This document shows, piece by piece, positions 33,836 through 43,752 of a DNA stretch of 64,000 nt. Source of the DNA: Agrobacterium tumefaciens (GTDB lineage Bacteria; Pseudomonadota; Alphaproteobacteria; Rhizobiales; Rhizobiaceae); assembly GCA_017744915.1 (NCBI GenBank), contig JAGIAH010000004.1:62001-126000 (forward strand), written 5' to 3'. How positions within the stretch are numbered: the first letter of the stretch is position 1; every line of letters starts with the position of its first letter. The notes under the pieces are model-generated. The model had not been told where the DNA came from. It did not search any database and worked only from the letters and a program-made list of their open reading frames with translations. The position numbers were made by a program, and so were the translations under genes.

Positions 33836-34678
33836 ATGTTTGTCAGGACGCTTGGTTTCGTTGCCGCAACAGGGCTCATGACCGGCCTGTCGAACGCCGC
33901 CAATGCCTTGCCAGTCGCGGTTCCGGATCTCGTAGCGCACCGCGCCGTCTACGACCTCGAGCTCAAGGATGCGTCCGATCGCTCCGGCATCGAGGGCATG
34001 ACGGGCCGCATGGTCTATGAATTCACCGGCTCGGCCTGTCAGGGTTACAAGACGGATTTCCGTTTCGTGACGCAGATCAACACCGGCGACGCCGTGCGCA
34101 TGACCGATCAGCAGACCACCACCTTCGAGGATCTTGCGGCGAAGAAATTCACCTTCGAGACCAAGTCCTACACCGACGACAAGCTGGACAAGGAAGTGCA
34201 GGGGGCTGCGACCGACAATACTGAGGGCGTGAAGGTCGATCTGACCCGCCCGGATGCCCGCCAGGTCAATCTCGTCGCCAGCGAGTTTCCAACCCAGCAC
34301 ATGTTCCAGGTCATCGAAAACGCCAGGCAGGGAAAGCGTATCTTCGAATCGCGCATTTTCGACGGGTCGGATGACGGCGATGAGAGCCTGATCACGTCGA
34401 CGCTGCTCGGCAAGTCGCAGATGCCGAAGGATGGCGATGCGGAAGCCGGCAAGGCGGGCGAATTCGGCAAAGCCGCGTTCTGGCCGGTGACGATCGCCTA
34501 TTACAACGACAAGACCGGCACCGACGCCCTGCCGATCTACCGCATGTCGTTCAAGCTTTACGAAAACGGAATCACCCGCGATCTGACGATGGATTACGGC
34601 GATTTCGTCCTGACGGGAAAGCTTGCGAAGCTTGATATTCTCAAGCCGGAAACCTGCGAAAACAAGCCGGTTCGCTGA
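33836..34678 (+). CDS. eipB: EipB-family (DUF1849) periplasmic envelope-integrity protein
   Basis: The 280-residue protein has a signal peptide (MFVRTLGFVAATGLMTGLSNAA) and the DUF1849 beta-spiral sequence. Brucella EipB needs two conserved cysteines that form a disulfide; the matching ones here are in SACQGYK and near the C-terminus in ETCENK. EipB maintains the cell envelope. The ATG at 33836 follows AACAGGAG. The nearby block of envelope genes is consistent with this role but starts after rpsB. Confidence 0.85.
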   Translation: MFVRTLGFVAATGLMTGLSNAANALPVAVPDLVAHRAVYDLELKDASDRSGIEGMTGRMVYEFTGSACQGYKTDFRFVTQINTGDAVRMTDQQTTTFEDLAAKKFTFETKSYTDDKLDKEVQGAATDNTEGVKVDLTRPDARQVNLVASEFPTQHMFQVIENARQGKRIFESRIFDGSDDGDESLITSTLLGKSQMPKDGDAEAGKAGEFGKAAFWPVTIAYYNDKTGTDALPIYRMSFKLYENGITRDLTMDYGDFVLTGKLAKLDILKPETCENKPVR

Positions 34679-34871
34679 AACACGGGCCGTTCTCGCGGTT
34701 TTTTCGCATAAATGCTTGCATTTTCATGCGGGCGACTGTATGCGGCTCACCATTCCACACGCGAAGCTTGGGATGTTCCGGGAGAAATCCGGTCCGTTCC
34801 GCCCGGTGGTGTCGATGAAAATCGGCGCTGTTCGCTTCGCGGGGGTTAAACCGGAAAAGGAGTAACAAGGC

Positions 34872-35639
34872 ATGGCATTGCCCGATTTTTCTATGCGTCA
34901 GCTTCTGGAAGCTGGTGTTCACTTCGGCCACCAGACGCACCGCTGGAACCCGAAGATGAAGCCGTACATCTTCGGCGACCGTAACAACATCCACATCATC
35001 GACCTGGCTCAGACCGTTCCGATGCTGTCGCGCGCCCTTCAGGTCGTGTCCGACACCGTTGCCCGTGGTGGCCGCGTTCTGTTCGTTGGCACCAAGCGCC
35101 AGGCGTCGGAAATCATCGCCGACAGCGCAAAGCGTTCGGCCCAGTACTACGTCAACTCCCGCTGGCTCGGCGGCATGATGACCAACTGGAAGACCATCTC
35201 GAACTCGATCCAGCGCCTGCGCAAGGTTGACGAGATCCTGAACTCGGAAGCTTCCGGCTACTCCAAGAAGGAACGCCTGAACCTCGAGCGCGAACGCGAA
35301 AAGCTTGAAAAGGCTCTCGGCGGTATCCGCGATATGGGCGGCGTTCCGGACCTGATGTTCATCATCGACACCAACAAGGAAAAGATCGCGATCGAAGAAG
35401 CCAAGCGTCTTGGCATTCCGGTCGTTGCGATCATCGACAGCAACTGCGACCCGGACCACATCGACTACCCGATCCCGGGTAACGACGATGCTTCGCGCGC
35501 CATCTCGCTCTACTGCGACCTGATCGCCCGCGCTGCCATCGACGGTATCGCCCGTCAGCAGGGCGCTTCCGGCCGCGACATTGGCGCTTCTGAAGAAGCT
35601 CCGATCGAGCCCGCTCTCGAAGACGAGGCTGGCGCCTGA
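34872..35639 (+). CDS. rpsB: 30S ribosomal protein S2
   Basis: The 255-residue S2 is recognised by [21 protein letters not shown] (quoted core [18 protein letters not shown]), [12 protein letters not shown] and [13 protein letters not shown], through to the conserved [17 protein letters not shown]. It is preceded by GGAGTAACAAGGC. It heads the long co-directional translation and envelope block. The tail after residue 235 is acidic. Confidence 0.98.
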   Translation: MALPDFSMRQLLEAGVHFGHQTHRWNPKMKPYIFGDRNNIHIIDLAQTVPMLSRALQVVSDTVARGGRVLFVGTKRQASEIIADSAKRSAQYYVNSRWLGGMMTNWKTISNSIQRLRKVDEILNSEASGYSKKERLNLEREREKLEKALGGIRDMGGVPDLMFIIDTNKEKIAIEEAKRLGIPVVAIIDSNCDPDHIDYPIPGNDDASRAISLYCDLIARAAIDGIARQQGASGRDIGASEEAPIEPALEDEAGA

Positions 35640-35999
35640 TTTAGGCCCTGTCTGGCGGCGATTTCGGTCGCCGTCTCCTCGACCAGGATATGACAAGGCC
35701 GTCAAAGACCTTTCACGGGTTGACGGCCTTGTTCGTTTCATACCGCTCCGTCACGTTTTTGAGGAAACCGCTGGCGTCTGATGTGGTTGAAACGGAAGGC
35801 AGTCTTCATAACGCTGTCACACTTCAGCGGCACCCATCATTTCGATGCATGGAGACGCCGCAGCACTTGGGAATGCGCATGCCCCTTTCCTGAAATCCTC
35901 TCCGGTTTCAGAGGGTGTGCGGCCGGGTACAGTCATCACCCAGAACTTCGGCACGGCAAATTCCGCCGGCTGACCGATCGAACCGATAAGAGGCAAACA
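35640..35999 (+). other. Long rpsB-tsf spacer
   Basis: There are 360 bases between rpsB and tsf. A frame open from 35781 into tsf gives a Trp/Arg/His-rich extension unlike EF-Ts, so I read it as untranslated leader. The hairpin at 35693-35732 is annotated separately. The rest probably contains a tsf promoter, but I see no clear consensus. Confidence 0.6.
35693..35732 (+). terminator. Strong hairpin between rpsB and tsf (terminator or attenuator)
   Basis: A 13-bp perfect stem (35693-35705 with 35720-35732) has a 14-nt loop. It is followed by CGTTTC rather than a continuous T run. It begins 54 bases after the rpsB stop, and could reduce rather than stop transcription into tsf, adjusting S2 relative to EF-Ts. 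Confidence 0.75.
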
Positions 36000-36926
36000 A
36001 TGACCGAAATCACAGCCGCAATGGTGAAGGAACTGCGCGAGAAGTCTGGCGCAGGCATGATGGACTGCAAGAAGGCTCTTGCTGAAACCAATGGCGACAT
36101 GGAAGCGGCAATCGACTGGCTGCGCGCCAAGGGCATCGCAAAGGCCGACAAGAAGTCTGGCCGCACGGCTGCCGAAGGTCTGGTCGGCGTTGCCACCATG
36201 GGTCACAAGGCTGTCGTTGTCGAGCTGAACTCCGAAACCGACTTCGTTGCCCGCAACGACGCGTTCCAGGACCTCATCCGCGGTATCGCCCAGGTTGCCC
36301 TCACCACCAACGGTACCGTTGATGCTGTTTCCGCTGCCACCTATCCGGCAACCGGCAAGTCTGTTTCCGACAGCATCAAGGACGCGATTGCAACGATCGG
36401 CGAAAACATGACGCTCCGCCGCTCGGCAGCGCTCGAAGTTCCGCATGGTGTTGTTGCGACCTACATCCACAACGCTGCCGGCGACGGCATCGGCAAGCTC
36501 GGCGTTCTCGTTGCCCTGAAGTCGGAAGGCGACAAGGCCGTTCTGAACTCCATCGGCCGCCAGGTTGCCATGCACATTGCTGCGACCAACCCGCTCGCCA
36601 TCCGCGCTGAAGAGGTTGACGCCGCCGTTGCCGAGCGCGAGCGCAACGTGTTCATCGAACAGGCCCGCGAATCCGGCAAGCCGGAAGCCATCATTGAAAA
36701 GATGGTTGATGGCCGCATGCGCAAGTTCTTCGAAGAAGTCGCCCTTCTGTCGCAGGCTTTCGTCATCAACCCCGACCTGACCGTCGGCGACGCCGTCAAG
36801 GCAGCCGAAAAGGAAGCCGGCGCTTCCATCGAAGTGACGGGCATGGTTCGCCTGCTGCTCGGCGAAGGCGTTGAGAAGGAAGAAAGCGATTTCGCAGCCG
36901 AAGTCGCAGCCGTCGCCAAGGGCTGA
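36000..36926 (+). CDS. tsf: Translation elongation factor Ts
   Basis: EF-Ts recycles EF-Tu by GDP release. The 308-residue protein begins [20 protein letters not shown] and includes the signature [10 protein letters not shown] and the TDFVARND core motif that displaces Mg/GDP from EF-Tu. The ATG is at 36000, preceded by AAGAGGC. It is followed by a hairpin and pyrH. Confidence 0.98.
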   Translation: MTEITAAMVKELREKSGAGMMDCKKALAETNGDMEAAIDWLRAKGIAKADKKSGRTAAEGLVGVATMGHKAVVVELNSETDFVARNDAFQDLIRGIAQVALTTNGTVDAVSAATYPATGKSVSDSIKDAIATIGENMTLRRSAALEVPHGVVATYIHNAAGDGIGKLGVLVALKSEGDKAVLNSIGRQVAMHIAATNPLAIRAEEVDAAVAERERNVFIEQARESGKPEAIIEKMVDGRMRKFFEEVALLSQAFVINPDLTVGDAVKAAEKEAGASIEVTGMVRLLLGEGVEKEESDFAAEVAAVAKG

Positions 36927-36956
36927 TTATATTTACCCAATCTTGGGAAAACGGGA

Positions 36957-36982
36957 GGGCATCGCGTGACAACGCGGTGCCC
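36957..36982 (+). terminator. Imperfect hairpin between tsf and pyrH
   Basis: GGGCA and TGCCC close a stem that continues as CGCGT/ACGCG with one mismatch, and is followed by a weak CTTCGT tail. It starts 31 bases after the tsf stop. Partial termination between tsf and pyrH is plausible. Confidence 0.5.
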
Positions 36983-37020
36983 TTCGTGTATCCGCGTTTC
37001 GGTTACATTTCCGAGGAGTC

Positions 37021-37746
37021 ATGATGTCTTCCAAGCCGATCTACAAACGTGTTCTTCTCAAGGCTTCCGGTGAAGCCCTCATGGGCGATCAGGGTTTCGG
37101 TATCGATGTGGCGGTGGCCGACCGTATCGCCTCCGATATTGCCGCGGCGAGGGCGATGGGCGTCGAAGTCGGCGTTGTCGTCGGCGGCGGTAATATTTTC
37201 CGCGGCGTGGCCGTGGCCTCCAAGGGCGGCGATCGCGTTACCGGCGACCATATGGGCATGCTGGCCACCGTCATCAACGCGCTGGCGCTTGCCACCTCGC
37301 TGCGCAAGCTCAGCATTGACACCGTCGTTCTTTCGGCAATCGCCATGCCTGAAATCTGTGAGAGCTTCTCGCAGCGCGCAGCGCTCCATCATCTCGCGCA
37401 GGGTCGCGTGGTGATTTTTGCCGGCGGCACGGGCAATCCCTTCTTCACCACCGATTCCGCCGCAGCACTCCGCGCCGCGGAAATGGGCGCCGAGGCGATC
37501 TTCAAGGGTACCCAGGTTGACGGCATCTATTCCGCCGACCCGAAGAAGGATCCGACGGCCACCCGTTTCGACGAACTGACCCACAGCGAAGTGCTCGGCA
37601 AGGGGCTCGCGGTCATGGACGTCGCCGCTGTCGCGCTTGCGCGCGAAAACCACATCCCGATCATTGTTTTCTCGATCCACGAGAAGGGTGGTTTTACGCA
37701 GATATTGACCGGCGGCGGCCGCAAGACCATCGTGCACGACAAATAA
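37021..37746 (+). CDS. pyrH: Uridylate kinase
   Basis: UMP kinase of the amino acid kinase fold, 241 residues. It begins with YKRVLLKASGEALMGDQGFG, followed by the Gly-rich VVVGGGNIFRG and TGDHMGMLATVINALAL, and then GGTGNPFFTTDSAAALRA and the DGIYSADPKKDP loop that sets specificity. Two adjacent ATG codons (37021, 37024) follow GAGGAG and either could be used. Confidence 0.98.
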   Translation: MMSSKPIYKRVLLKASGEALMGDQGFGIDVAVADRIASDIAAARAMGVEVGVVVGGGNIFRGVAVASKGGDRVTGDHMGMLATVINALALATSLRKLSIDTVVLSAIAMPEICESFSQRAALHHLAQGRVVIFAGGTGNPFFTTDSAAALRAAEMGAEAIFKGTQVDGIYSADPKKDPTATRFDELTHSEVLGKGLAVMDVAAVALARENHIPIIVFSIHEKGGFTQILTGGGRKTIVHDK

Positions 37747-37809
37747 TCAAAACGATGCCGCCCCACGGGCGAATTACGGCCGCCATGGCCGACAAGATGG
37801 AGTATCAAG

Positions 37810-38367
37810 ATGAGTGGTATTGACCTCAACGATATCAAGCGCCGTATGGATGGTGCCATCAATGCGTTCAAGAGCGATATCGCATCGCTGCGCACCGGCC
37901 GCGCCTCGGCCAATATTCTCGACCCGGTGACCATCGATGCCTATGGCTCGCGCGTGCCGCTCAACCAGGTTGCGAACATCACCGTTCCGGAGCCGCGCAT
38001 GCTCGGCGTCAACATCTGGGACAAGTCGATGGTCAATGCCGTCGACCGCGCCATCCGCGAATCCAATCTCGGTCTCAACCCCATTGTCGACGGTCAGAAC
38101 CTGCGTATTCCGCTGCCTGAACTGAACGAGGAACGCCGCAAATCGCTCGTCAAGGTGGCCCACGAATATTCCGAAAAAGCAAAAGTGGCGATTCGCCATG
38201 TGCGCCGAGACGGCATGGACGGTCTGAAAAAAGCCGAAAAAGACGGCGATATCGGTCAGGACGAAAGCCGTGGACAGTCGGAAAAGGTGCAGAAAATCAC
38301 CGACGACACGATTTCGGAAATTGACCGCTTGCTTGGCGAGAAGGAAAAGGAAATCATGCAGGTCTGA
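37810..38367 (+). CDS. frr: Ribosome recycling factor
   Basis: RRF splits post-termination ribosomes with EF-G. The 185-residue sequence has the typical start ([23 protein letters not shown]), the [14 protein letters not shown] region and the [19 protein letters not shown] helix. Its C-terminal half is highly charged, as in the family. pyrH-frr order is standard. Confidence 0.97.
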   Translation: MSGIDLNDIKRRMDGAINAFKSDIASLRTGRASANILDPVTIDAYGSRVPLNQVANITVPEPRMLGVNIWDKSMVNAVDRAIRESNLGLNPIVDGQNLRIPLPELNEERRKSLVKVAHEYSEKAKVAIRHVRRDGMDGLKKAEKDGDIGQDESRGQSEKVQKITDDTISEIDRLLGEKEKEIMQV

Positions 38368-38431
38368 TATCGCTTGCGATAGACCTGTATTTTATCCGTT
38401 TTAATTCCGCGCTGCCTGTTACTGGATCGAT

Positions 38432-39175
38432 ATGCCGACGACGACACGTTCCTCCATACCCGAGCACGTTGCCATCATCATGGATGGCAATGGCCGCTGG
38501 GCAAAACAGCGCGGTCTTCCGCGCGTGATGGGGCATCGCCGCGGGGTGGAGGCCGTGCGCGAGACCGTGCGTGCGGCCGGCGAATGCGGAATACGCTATC
38601 TCACGCTGTTCGCCTTCTCCTCGGAAAACTGGCGCAGGCCCGAAGCCGAGGTGAGCGACCTGATGGGGCTCCTGAAGGCTTTCATCCGGCGTGACCTGGC
38701 GGAACTGCATCGCGAAAACGTCCGTGTGCGCATCATCGGCGACCGGCAGGGGCTGAAGAACGATATACGCTCCCTTCTTGAAGAGGCGGAGCATATGACG
38801 GCGGACAACACCAAGCTGACGCTGGTGATCGCCTTCAATTACGGTAGCCGTGACGAGATCGCGCGTGCGACAGCGTCAATCGCCCGCGATGTCGCCGAAG
38901 GTCGACTCAGTGCCGACGCCATTACGCCTGAGATGATTTCGGCGAGACTCGATACCTCGGGAATGCCGGATCCGGATCTGATTATCCGCACCAGTGGCGA
39001 AGAGCGGCTGTCGAACTTCCTGCTCTGGCAGGCTGCCTATTCCGAGTTCCTGTTCGTTCCCGAATATTGGCCGGACTTCGACCGGAAGCTCTTCTTCTCC
39101 GCAATCGAGCAATATGCAACGCGTGATCGCCGCTTTGGCGCAATCACGGAGCAGGTTGCCGTGGCAGGCGCCTGA
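38432..39175 (+). CDS. uppS: Isoprenyl (undecaprenyl diphosphate) synthase
   Basis: UppS makes the C55 lipid carrier for peptidoglycan and O-antigen. The 247-residue protein has the cis-prenyltransferase motif [15 protein letters not shown], the [11 protein letters not shown] segment and the C-terminal [19 protein letters not shown]. Its TGA shares one base with the cdsA ATG (TGATG). Confidence 0.97.
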   Translation: MPTTTRSSIPEHVAIIMDGNGRWAKQRGLPRVMGHRRGVEAVRETVRAAGECGIRYLTLFAFSSENWRRPEAEVSDLMGLLKAFIRRDLAELHRENVRVRIIGDRQGLKNDIRSLLEEAEHMTADNTKLTLVIAFNYGSRDEIARATASIARDVAEGRLSADAITPEMISARLDTSGMPDPDLIIRTSGEERLSNFLLWQAAYSEFLFVPEYWPDFDRKLFFSAIEQYATRDRRFGAITEQVAVAGA

Positions 39176-40008
39176 TGAGCCGTGAACTCAGACTGCGGAT
39201 CGTGTCCGCAATCGTCATGGCGGCGGTCATTCTGGCCGCGACCTGGTATGGCGGCATCTTGTTCCGCATTGTCGCGGGCCTTCTGGCGATCCTCATCTAT
39301 TATGAGTGGTCGACGATTACCCGGCTGTCCGAAACCAATTCCACCGGCAATGCCTGGGGCTGGTTCGCGGTCGCCGTCATCGCCGGCAATACGATTTTTG
39401 GCGAACCTTCGCTCGATCTGCCGCTTTTATCCGGATTCACGTTGACCTCGGCGCTGTTTCCGGTCTTGCGCGGCAAGAACTGGTGGCTGGTGGGCGGCAT
39501 TCTTTATGCGGGTCTGAGCGGCATAGCGCTCGCCGCCATTCGTGGTGATGAACTGACGGGTTTCGTCTCCATCCTGTTCATTTTCGCCGTCGTCTGGTCG
39601 ACGGATATCCTGGCCTATTTCGTTGGACGCGCCATTGGCGGGCCGAAGCTTGCACCTTCGATTTCGCCCGGCAAGACCTGGTCCGGTGCCATTGGCGGGG
39701 CGGTGGCGGCGGTGATCGGCGGTGCGGCGGTCTCCATGGCCTATCATGGCAGGATCAGCCTGCTGGTGCTCGGGCTCGCCCTCATCCTCTCGGTGTTCAG
39801 CCAGATTGGCGATCTTTTCGAATCCTTCGTGAAACGGCGTTTCCAGGTCAAGGATTCCAGTCATCTCATTCCGGGCCACGGCGGCTTCATGGACCGTGTT
39901 GACGGTCTTGTTTTTGCCTGCTTTACGGTATTCCTCATAGCTTTCGTGCATGCAGCGGCAACTGGCGACGTGCCCGGATCGGGCGGCGGTCTGCTGCCGG
40001 GCTTCTAG
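39175..40008 (+). CDS. cdsA: Phosphatidate cytidylyltransferase
   Basis: CdsA forms CDP-diacylglycerol in the inner membrane. The 277-residue protein has about seven to eight hydrophobic helices, and the C-terminal signature SFVKRRFQVKDSSHLIPGHG followed by GFMDRVD, which contains the catalytic Lys-Asp and the HGG-x-DR motif. It is coupled to uppS by a one-base overlap. Confidence 0.96.
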   Translation: MSRELRLRIVSAIVMAAVILAATWYGGILFRIVAGLLAILIYYEWSTITRLSETNSTGNAWGWFAVAVIAGNTIFGEPSLDLPLLSGFTLTSALFPVLRGKNWWLVGGILYAGLSGIALAAIRGDELTGFVSILFIFAVVWSTDILAYFVGRAIGGPKLAPSISPGKTWSGAIGGAVAAVIGGAAVSMAYHGRISLLVLGLALILSVFSQIGDLFESFVKRRFQVKDSSHLIPGHGGFMDRVDGLVFACFTVFLIAFVHAAATGDVPGSGGGLLPGF

Positions 40009-40045
40009 GCGGCGCGAAAGGTCACGACATAAAGGGCAGATTGTC

Positions 40046-41179
40046 ATGAACACAGTAATGGCGGCGACGGGTTTTCTGACCGGCTATATCGTGCCCTTCA
40101 TCCTGGTGCTTTCCCTGCTCGTTTTCGTTCATGAAATGGGGCATTACCTTGTCGGCCGCTGGTGCGGCATCCGCTCCACGGCATTCTCCATCGGTTTCGG
40201 CCCGGAGCTGATCGGTTTTACCGACAAGCGTGGCACGCGATGGAAGGTTTCGGCGATTCCGCTCGGCGGCTACGTCAAGTTCTTCGGCGATGAAGATGCG
40301 GCAAGCAAGCCGGACAGTTCCGGCCTGTCGCATATGTCGCTGGAGGAGAGGGCGCAGACCCTTTCCGGCGCAAAGCTGTGGAAAAGGGCGGCCACGGTTG
40401 CTGCCGGCCCGATCGCAAATTTCATCCTCGCAATTCTCATCTTCGCGGTGCTCTTCGGTGTCTATGGCCGGATGATCGCCGATCCGGTCGTGGCCGAGGT
40501 GCGTGAAAACAGCGCCGCCGCCGCCGCCGGCGTGCGCCCGGGTGACCGGCTGGTGGCGATCGACGGTGAAAAAGTGACGACCTTCGAGGATGTTCGCCGT
40601 TATGTCGGCATCCGGCCGGGCACGCCGATTACGGTAACAGTCGAAAGGGCAGGCGAGGCGCTTAAGCTGCCGATGGTCCCGACGCGCACCGAAACCACCG
40701 ACCAGTTCGGCAACAAGCTGGAAATGGGTATTATCGGCATCGTCACCGACCAGACCAGTGGCAATTTCCGTCATATCGAATATTCGCCGTCGGAGGCTCT
40801 GGTTGAGGGCGTGCGCGAAACGGGCCACGTCATAACCGGTACCGTCAATTATATCGGCAATCTCGTGACGGGGCGCATGAATGCCGATCAGCTGGGCGGC
40901 CCGGTGCGTGTGGCGCAGGCCTCCGGACAGATGGCGACGCTCGGCATTTCCGCCGTTATCCAGCTCGCCGCCGTTCTTTCCGTCTCGATCGGTTTGTTGA
41001 ACCTGATGCCCGTGCCAGTTCTGGACGGTGGGCATCTGGTATTCTACGCCATTGAGGCCATCCGCGGCAGGCCGCTCGGGGCGGGCGCGCAGGAAGTGGC
41101 GTTCCGTATCGGCATGATGATGATTTTGGGTCTTATGTTTTTTGCAACATGGAATGATATCAGCAGCTTGATCGGCTGA
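40046..41179 (+). CDS. rseP: Intramembrane site-2 protease RseP/MmpA
   Basis: This zinc metalloprotease cleaves transmembrane substrates such as anti-sigma factors; in Caulobacter the homologue MmpA acts on PodJ. The 377-residue protein has the HEMGH catalytic motif in the first helix (about residue 30), one PDZ domain (about 120-205) and the NLMPVPVLDGGH third-ligand motif. ATG 40046 was chosen because the family starts close to the first helix. The longer frame from 39950 overlaps cdsA. Confidence 0.96.
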   Translation: MNTVMAATGFLTGYIVPFILVLSLLVFVHEMGHYLVGRWCGIRSTAFSIGFGPELIGFTDKRGTRWKVSAIPLGGYVKFFGDEDAASKPDSSGLSHMSLEERAQTLSGAKLWKRAATVAAGPIANFILAILIFAVLFGVYGRMIADPVVAEVRENSAAAAAGVRPGDRLVAIDGEKVTTFEDVRRYVGIRPGTPITVTVERAGEALKLPMVPTRTETTDQFGNKLEMGIIGIVTDQTSGNFRHIEYSPSEALVEGVRETGHVITGTVNYIGNLVTGRMNADQLGGPVRVAQASGQMATLGISAVIQLAAVLSVSIGLLNLMPVPVLDGGHLVFYAIEAIRGRPLGAGAQEVAFRIGMMMILGLMFFATWNDISSLIG

Positions 41180-41378
41180 GGATTGTGTTTTAACGGTTTT
41201 GTTAGTTATTTGTTTACCGTGTTTTTATGCCGAAGTGGCGAATGAGCCACTCTGGAGCACGAAGTAAACAGAATTTAACGTTCACGCTTGCTTGTAGGGG
41301 AAAAGCAGGTAAAACGACGCACATGGCCGGAGTCGGGTTCCGCCCGCTGAGGGACAACGTAAAAAGGTAAGAATTGAA

Positions 41379-43703
41379 ATGAAGGCTGGTTCAAGATTTT
41401 TGAACGCTGTGTCGGCGGTTGCTCTGTCTGCCGGTGTTTCTTCGGTTGCGGGCCTTGGCGTGCTTGCCTCTGCTGGTGCTGCAAATGCAGCTGTCATCAG
41501 CAAGATCGATGTTCGCGGGGCTGAACGGTCCGGTGCGGACTCCGTGCGTTCCAACATCACCATTGCGCCAGGTAAGAACTTTTCCAATTCGGACATCGAT
41601 GAATCGGTGAAGCGTCTTTACGCCACCGGTTATTTCTCGAATGTCTCCATGCGCGTTTCCGGCAGCACGCTGGTCGTAACGGTCAACGAGAATCAGATGG
41701 TCAATCAGGTTGTCTTCAACGGCAACCGCAAGATCAAGGACGACAAGCTCACCGGCATTGTGCAGACCCAGTCGCTCGGTCCGTTTAACCAGGCCATCGT
41801 GACGGCGGATATTGCCCGCATCAAGGAAGCCTACGCCGCCATCGGCCGTAGTGATGTCGAAGTCACCACGCAGACCGTTTCCGTCGGTCAGGGCCGCGTG
41901 AACATTGCTTTCGTCATCAATGAAGGCGAGCGCACGAAGATTGGCCGTATCGACTTCGTTGGCAACAATGCCTACAGCGATGGTCGTCTGGCTGCTGTCA
42001 TCAATACCAAGAAGTCCAACATGCTGTCGTTCCTGACGCGTAAGGACGTTTATAACGAGGACAAGCTGCGCGCCGACGAAGAGGCGCTGCGCCAGTTCTA
42101 TTACAACCGCGGTTATGCCGACTTCCGGGTCGTGGGTTCCGAGGCTGTGCTGGACGAGTCCAAGAACGAATACAACATCACCGTCACGGTCGATGAAGGT
42201 CAGCGTTACAACTTCGGCGGTGTCGCGGTCGAATCGACTGTTCCAGGTGTCGACGGTTCGGAGTTGCAGGGCCTCGTGGAAACCCGCCAGGGTGCGAGCT
42301 ACAGCGCCAAGGAAGTTCAGCAGAGCATGGAAGCGATTTCCAAGCGCGTTGCCGGTGAAGGTTATCCCTTCGCCCGTGTTACGCCGCGCGGCGACCGAGA
42401 CATGGCTGGCAACACCATCGGCGTGACCTACATCGTCGATCAGGGCGAGCGCGCTTATGTCGAGCGTATCGAAATCCGCGGCAACACCCGCACGCGTGAC
42501 TACGTCATCCGTCGCGAGTTCGACATTTCCGAAGGCGATGCGTTCAACCAGACGGTCATCACCGCTGCAAAGCGCCGTCTCGAAGCGCTCGGTTATTTCT
42601 CCAAGGTCAATATCTCGACCGCCGGCGGCAGTGCGCCGGACCGCGTCGTGATCGTTGTCGATGTCGAGGATCAGTCGACGGGTTCGTTCGGTATCGGTGC
42701 GGGTTACTCGCAGAACGACGGCGTTCTGCTCGAAGCATCCATCGAAGAAAAGAACTTCCTCGGCCGTGGCCAGTACATCCGTCTCGCGGCGGGTGCGGGT
42801 GAAGACGATGCGCGCACCTATACGCTGTCCTTCACCGAGCCTTATTTCCTTGGCTACCGTCTGGCCGCAGGTTTCGACCTGTTCAAGAGCCAGAGCCGCA
42901 GCGAAGATTATTACGACTACGACGAGCAGGGCTTCTCGCTGCGCGTGACCGCGCCGATCACCGAGGACCTCTCGACGACGTTCAAATATACCTACAAGCA
43001 GCTCAACTATGATGGTGAGGGCGACTGGGAAACCGGCAGCAACCTTGCCGAGCCCTACAAGGATTTGATTCGCGGTGGCGACTGGACCCAGTCCATCATC
43101 TCGAACACGCTGAACTACAATACGCTCGACGACCGCAACATGCCGCGTGAAGGCTGGCAGGCTGCTCTGACGAACGAATTTGCAGGTCTCGGCGGCGATT
43201 CCGAATATTACAAGGTCTACGCCAAGGCGCGCTTCTTCTACACGCTGTCAGACGAGTACGATGTCATCGGCTCGATCACCGGTCAGGCGGGTCATGTCGT
43301 GCCGACGGGCGACAATCTGCTGGTCTTCGATCAGTTCAAGTTTGGCGGTCGTCAGGTTCGCGGCTTCAAGAACGACGGTATTGGCCCGCGTATCGGCTCC
43401 GACTCCATCGGCGGCACGACCTATTTCGCGGCCTCTGCTGAAGTCACGGCTCCGATGCCTGGTGTTCCGGAAGATTTCGGCCTGCGTCTTGCTGGCTTCG
43501 TGGATGCCGGTACGTTGTATGGCAACAAGGTTGCCAACAGTGCAGGTGTGAAGGATGATAACTCCATCCGCGCCTCTGCCGGTGTTGGCGTGATGTGGGC
43601 GTCGCCCTTCGGTCCGATCCGCGTTGACTATGCTGTACCGATCGCCAAGGAAGACTACGACGAGGAACAGCGTTTCCGGTTTGGCATGTCCAACACTTTC
43701 TGA
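41379..43703 (+). CDS. bamA: Outer membrane protein assembly factor BamA
   Basis: BamA inserts beta-barrels in the outer membrane. The 774-residue protein has a signal peptide (to about LASAGAANAA), five POTRA repeats (about 35-430, with GNRKIKDDKL and GNTRTRDYVIRREFDISEGD-type starts), and a 16-strand barrel with the lid loop FKFGGRQVRGFKNDG. It ends in Phe, as outer-membrane barrels do. A 199-base gap separates it from rseP and may contain its own promoter. Confidence 0.97.
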   Translation: MKAGSRFLNAVSAVALSAGVSSVAGLGVLASAGAANAAVISKIDVRGAERSGADSVRSNITIAPGKNFSNSDIDESVKRLYATGYFSNVSMRVSGSTLVVTVNENQMVNQVVFNGNRKIKDDKLTGIVQTQSLGPFNQAIVTADIARIKEAYAAIGRSDVEVTTQTVSVGQGRVNIAFVINEGERTKIGRIDFVGNNAYSDGRLAAVINTKKSNMLSFLTRKDVYNEDKLRADEEALRQFYYNRGYADFRVVGSEAVLDESKNEYNITVTVDEGQRYNFGGVAVESTVPGVDGSELQGLVETRQGASYSAKEVQQSMEAISKRVAGEGYPFARVTPRGDRDMAGNTIGVTYIVDQGERAYVERIEIRGNTRTRDYVIRREFDISEGDAFNQTVITAAKRRLEALGYFSKVNISTAGGSAPDRVVIVVDVEDQSTGSFGIGAGYSQNDGVLLEASIEEKNFLGRGQYIRLAAGAGEDDARTYTLSFTEPYFLGYRLAAGFDLFKSQSRSEDYYDYDEQGFSLRVTAPITEDLSTTFKYTYKQLNYDGEGDWETGSNLAEPYKDLIRGGDWTQSIISNTLNYNTLDDRNMPREGWQAALTNEFAGLGGDSEYYKVYAKARFFYTLSDEYDVIGSITGQAGHVVPTGDNLLVFDQFKFGGRQVRGFKNDGIGPRIGSDSIGGTTYFAASAEVTAPMPGVPEDFGLRLAGFVDAGTLYGNKVANSAGVKDDNSIRASAGVGVMWASPFGPIRVDYAVPIAKEDYDEEQRFRFGMSNTF

Positions 43704-43752
43704 TATCGGCAGTCCAGAACTGCAACTTTGAACGTTCTGGAGTTTCCGGCTG

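Noticed and set aside
35781-35999. N-terminal extension of EF-Ts from 35781
   Set aside because: The extension has Trp/Arg/His-rich composition and no similarity to EF-Ts; ATG 36000 gives the standard start.
39950-40045. Earlier start for rseP inside cdsA
   Set aside because: Adds Arg/Cys-rich residues before the first membrane helix. ATG 40046 is the normal family start.
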